Assembly: GCF_000611645.1 (NCBI RefSeq) | Contig: NW_014011735.1 | Span: forward strand, 1 to 11,438 | Source: Monoraphidium neglectum | Lineage: Eukaryota; Chlorophyta; Chlorophyceae; Sphaeropleales; Selenastraceae | DNA length: 11,438 nucleotides | Reading direction: 5' to 3' | Shown here: positions 8,507-11,438 of the stretch, piece by piece | Layout: each line of letters starts with the position of its first letter | How positions within the stretch are numbered: the stretch's first letter is position 1 | Translations under genes and position numbers: made by a program | Notes under the pieces: model-generated | What the model was told of the DNA's origin: nothing | The model's database searches: none | The model's input: the letters and a program-made list of their open reading frames with translations, nothing else

Positions 8507-9089
8507 AGCTGATTTACAAGTACAAGTCCCTATTCGTGATATAAAGGAGCGTCGAGCGGCCTAGCACTCACACGGGACGCTGGCCGGATGTCTATGTTGC
8601 GGTGGCCTGTTGCCTCGCTTACAGCTGGCCAACAAAAGAAGCACGGATGCTTCTAAATATAGCAGTGCTTGATATGCGGGAGCCTGCGGCAGACCCCAGC
8701 AAAATCAGGAGGGCGAAGGCTTCACCGAGGGCAGAAGCTGCCGCGCGACCGGAAAGAACGCCACCTGGGCACACACATCGATCGGAGACCCTTGGTGACA
8801 CGACCATGCATGTCTTGATGGAATAGCCCTCTTCTTCTCCAGATCACTCTGTGCTCTACACTGTTTCCTCCCCAGTGATTGCTCATCCCGCATCTTGGTT
8901 TCTGTAGCAAGCGGCATAAAGTGCACAATCCATTCATAAAACTGGCAGTCCTCCAGGCCCTGGAAGTTTGAAGCGTGCCGCCGCTGCACCGCAGCAAGCA
9001 GCAGGACGCCCTCGCCTGACCCTCGCAGTCATTAGGTCAAGCCAGGCAGGTAGCCCCGTAAGGCGCGGCGGCCCAGCCGGGCAGCCACG
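8507..9089. promoter_or_regulatory. Divergent intergenic region between ArfGAP and PTB genes
   Basis: The start codons of two head-to-head genes are separated by 583 bases, so both promoters must lie here unless there are far-upstream untranslated exons. Possible TATA-like elements are TATATTTA on the minus strand at 8654-8661 (about 148 bases before the ArfGAP ATG) and CATAAA on the plus strand at 8915-8920 (about 170 bases before the PTB ATG). TATAAAGG at 8540-8547 (+) is a good match to consensus but lies about 540 bases from the PTB start. Open frames here, such as 8705-8989 (-), show no recognisable domain. Confidence 0.55.
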
Positions 9090-11252
9090 ATGTCACAGAA
9101 CAGAGACAACTTCCGGGCAAACCAGCCGCCCTCAAAGGTGAGCCAAAAGACAGCGCACCGGGGGCGCCGTGGGGCGTCGAGCAGGGCTCTGTCAAGGGCT
9201 GCACCGACGCAGCCGCCGGTGGCCGTGTCATATGAGGCGCACCAATGCAAAGTGCAGCCGGGATGCTAAACGTGTTGCCGCGCTCCTGCCGCTCCGCACG
9301 GCGCGCTGTGCCAGGTGCTACATGTCCGCAACCTCCCGCCGGAGGCCAAGGAGGCGGATGTGCTGGGGCTGTGCCGCCCTTTTGGCCGCATGGTGCGCAT
9401 CAAGCTGACAGGTGCAGGCACCATCAAGAATCAGGTGCGGCCTCCGGGAAGCTCCTGAGGCCCCCTGCAGCGCCCATATTAGGGGAGCAAGGGGTGTGCC
9501 CCCTCACGGGTCGCTGCCGCGGCGTGGCCAGGGCAGGCGTTTATTAGTGCAGAGGTCATGGTAAGAACTCCGCGGGCCATGTACCTCCGCAGCTGCTGCC
9601 GGCCCCAAAGAACCCGTCCTCTCTCCACGTCCCTTGGCCTCGGCAGGCGTTTGTGGAGTTTGTTGACATGCGCTCGGCCATCCACATGATCAGCTACTTT
9701 GTGGGCAACGCCGACCCCCCCAGGGTGCGCGCTCGCTGCGCCGCCGCCTTGCTTGCGCTTGCGCGCGCAAATCCGGCCCGCAGGCGGAGGCGGCACCAGC
9801 CCACCCCCTTGCCTCTGGCTTGATGTGCCAGCTAAGCGGGCCGAGACTGCCAGCTGTGCGGGATAAGAGGCTCGCTGGGTGCTCTCTGCTGCAGTCTTCC
9901 GAAGACAGCGCCTTCATATGCCTCACCGCCGCGCCGCAGCAAGCAGCAGCATCCCTCCACCGGCCCCCCTGTCCCCCGTTGCCCGCGCCGCCCCCCCGCC
10001 CATCCGCCTCCAAACATGTGTGCTCCTGCGCAATCTTCAACCGCCGCGCCCCTCAGGTGTGCCAGAAGACGGTCTACCTGCAGTACAGCACGCGCCAGGA
10101 CATCGGTGGCGGCATGCTGGTCGCCGACATCCCCCAGGCCGCCGCAGCAGGCCCTGTGCTGCTGGTCAAGCTCGACTGCGCCAACGTGAGCTCCACGCGG
10201 TGGTGGGCGCCAGCTTGAATGACTGGGGTGCAGCCCAGGTTTCGGTCCGGGCCGTGCTTGTGCTACACGCGACCAAGGAAACAGGTGCAGCGGCCCGCTG
10301 CGGCCCTGTGTGCCTCTGCATGTGCTGACATCCGGGGTGGCGGGGGCAGGACGCACGCCTTGCATCCCCATCTCCCCGGCTCCCATCGCCAGCTTCGCCC
10401 CTCCCACCCTCCCCCAATCGCACTAGGCCTCTGTGGGCCCCAGCCTGGACCACCTGCACACGATGTTCAGCTCCTTTGGGGAGGTCACGAAGATTGCCAT
10501 GTCTGAGGCACAGGGCGGGCTGCAGGCGAGTGTGCCTGCGCGTGGGCGGGCGCGATGGGGCAGCAATGGCAGTGATCACCGTAGCCTCAGCTGCGCCGCG
10601 GTCGTGCCCGGCGTCCGCCGACGCGGCCCGTTTGGCCACGCGTCGCGCCACACCAGCTGCCAGCCGACCAACAGGTCCTTCCCCCCTGACACTCAGTGCT
10701 GCTGCCACCCCTGCTGGCCGCCCCGCCTGACCTCGTGCGCCTCTTGCACACGCAGGCGTTGGTGCAGTTTGCAGAGGAGACCGCCGCGGCAGAGGCCCAG
10801 AAGGGCCTCGACAACGCCCAGATCCCCTCCTACATGACACCCTCGAGCCCCGCGCCAGTGACCATGAAAGTGTCCATCAGCCACCATGCCGACCTGGCTC
10901 TGCGCGCGCAGAGCGAGCGCGCCAGGTGCGCTGACAGCGCTGCGCTGCCCCTGCGCGTGCCGGCCAGCGCCTGAGCTGCGCGGCGCTTCGGGTCACCTGC
11001 GACGGTTGGAGCAGCGGGTCGTCCCGTCGAGACGTGCGCCCGCTTGGCGGCGGTGGCGGCGAATCGGCCGTGTGCATCGCCGGTCGCTCCAATGCACTTG
11101 CCGTACCGCGCCACCCCTGCCCTCCTTGTGTGAAAAGGGACTACACCAACCCGTACCTGCCGTTTGAGTCGGTGCACAAAGCGGCGGAGCTTGCGGCGCC
11201 GGCGGATGACGGCCTTGGGGGCAGTGGGGAGTCGAGCGTGCTGCTGGCTATG
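9090..11252 (+). CDS. Polypyrimidine tract-binding protein homologue (plant PTB type), 5' seven exons, continues beyond window
   Basis: PTBs are RRM proteins that bind CU-rich RNA and control splicing and translation. Exons are 9090-9137, 9315-9434, 9647-9724, 10057-10185, 10427-10525, 10756-10925 and 11138-11252, with phases closing throughout (253 codons visible). Exon 1 encodes MSQNRDNFRANQPPSK, directly preceding RRM1 as in plant PTBs. RRM1 (about 17-93) has RNP2 VLHVRNL at 17-23 and an RNP1-like NQAFVEF at 55-61. KTVYLQYSTRQ follows at 86-96, a conserved plant PTB segment. RRM2 (about 113-205) has RNP2 GPVLLVKL and RNP1-like GLQALVQF at 156-163. The inter-RRM signature RDYTNPYLP (215-223) is diagnostic. 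SSVLLAM (247-253) begins RRM3, which is then interrupted by a GTGCGT donor at 11253. The remainder is outside the window or in an exon near its end. Intron 5 appears to be GC-AG. Acceptors of introns 4 and 6 are TAG and AAG rather than CAG. Identification is secure; the end is incomplete. Confidence 0.93.
10526..10755 (+). other. Probable GC-AG intron in the PTB gene
   Basis: The exon-intron boundary reads CTGCAG then GCGAGTG, and the acceptor is CACACGCAG. Joining these gives Gly-Leu-Gln-Ala-Leu-Val-Gln-Phe, the expected RNP1 strand of RRM2, with no phase shift. The nearest GT, four bases further, would break the reading frame. The donor matches the extended consensus typical of GC-AG introns. 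Confidence 0.8.
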
Positions 11253-11438
11253 GTGCGTGCGCACGCCCGCACCTTGCAACCACCATGCAAGCTCTGCGAT
11301 TGCCGCCAGGATTCTTGGCTGCAACGGACACCTCGCTGTGTCCGGCCATCATTTCAGCCGCTTGCGACCGTCATTTGTTGTCTGCGTGCGCAGCGAGCGA
11401 CCCTTGCAGCCCTGGTGACGAAGCGCCTGCGTCCACAC
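11253..11438 (+). other. PTB intron 7 and possible start of the next exon
   Basis: A GTGCGT donor at 11253 interrupts RRM3. Possible acceptors are CAG at 11391-11393 (141-base intron, phase 0) and TTTCAG at 11352-11357. Neither gives an obvious RRM3 continuation within the window, so the real acceptor may be further on. The exon 7 frame has no stop codon through to the window end. Confidence 0.4.

Noticed and set aside
8540..8547. TATAAAGG as the PTB TATA box
   Set aside because: Right orientation, but about 540 bases from the start codon and only 34 bases from the ArfGAP ATG; elements nearer the PTB start fit better.
8705..8989. 94-codon minus-strand open frame in the divergent region
   Set aside because: It reads somewhat less biased than other chance frames, but has no recognisable domain and occupies the only available promoter space for two genes.
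10166..10840. 224-codon minus-strand open frame across PTB exons
   Set aside because: Antisense shadow of PTB exons 4-6; the plus strand has conserved RRM motifs with consistent splice phases.

Overview
The window is eukaryotic nuclear DNA, most likely from a green alga (Chlorophyta). It is GC-rich, and its genes are cut into short exons by spliceosomal introns of roughly 115 to 330 bases. All three recognisable proteins are plant-type, (GT)n runs sit inside introns, and TGTAA motifs of the kind chlorophytes use for polyadenylation occur downstream of stop codons. Long open frames on both strands are mostly an effect of GC-richness. I rebuilt the genes by joining exons at splice sites and checking that the reading phase closes across every junction.

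Layout from left to right. Positions 1-417 (+) are the tail of an unidentified gene: a GT-rich intron, then a short last exon ending at a TGA. Positions 418-1976 hold no convincing gene and look like the meeting 3' flanks of two convergent genes. Positions 1977-4975 (-) are a complete nine-exon plastid stearoyl-ACP desaturase (390 residues). Positions 4976-5968 are its upstream region plus the 3' flank of the next gene. Positions 5969-8506 (-) are a complete seven-exon ArfGAP of the plant AGD8/9/10 (ArfGAP2/3, Glo3) type (455 residues). Positions 8507-9089 are a shared divergent upstream region. From 9090 (+) to beyond the window end runs a polypyrimidine tract-binding protein (PTB) homologue, with RRM1 and RRM2 complete and RRM3 just beginning.

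The genes do not form one pathway: they serve plastid fatty acid desaturation, COPI/Golgi vesicle traffic and RNA processing. The most useful observations are a desaturase with all diiron ligands and the known 18:0-pocket residues intact, a probable GC-AG intron in the PTB gene, a stop-free in-frame last visible PTB intron, and a very short 8-codon last exon in the ArfGAP gene. I found no mobile element, CRISPR array, RNA gene or evidence of a new biological system; this looks like an ordinary housekeeping stretch of an algal chromosome.
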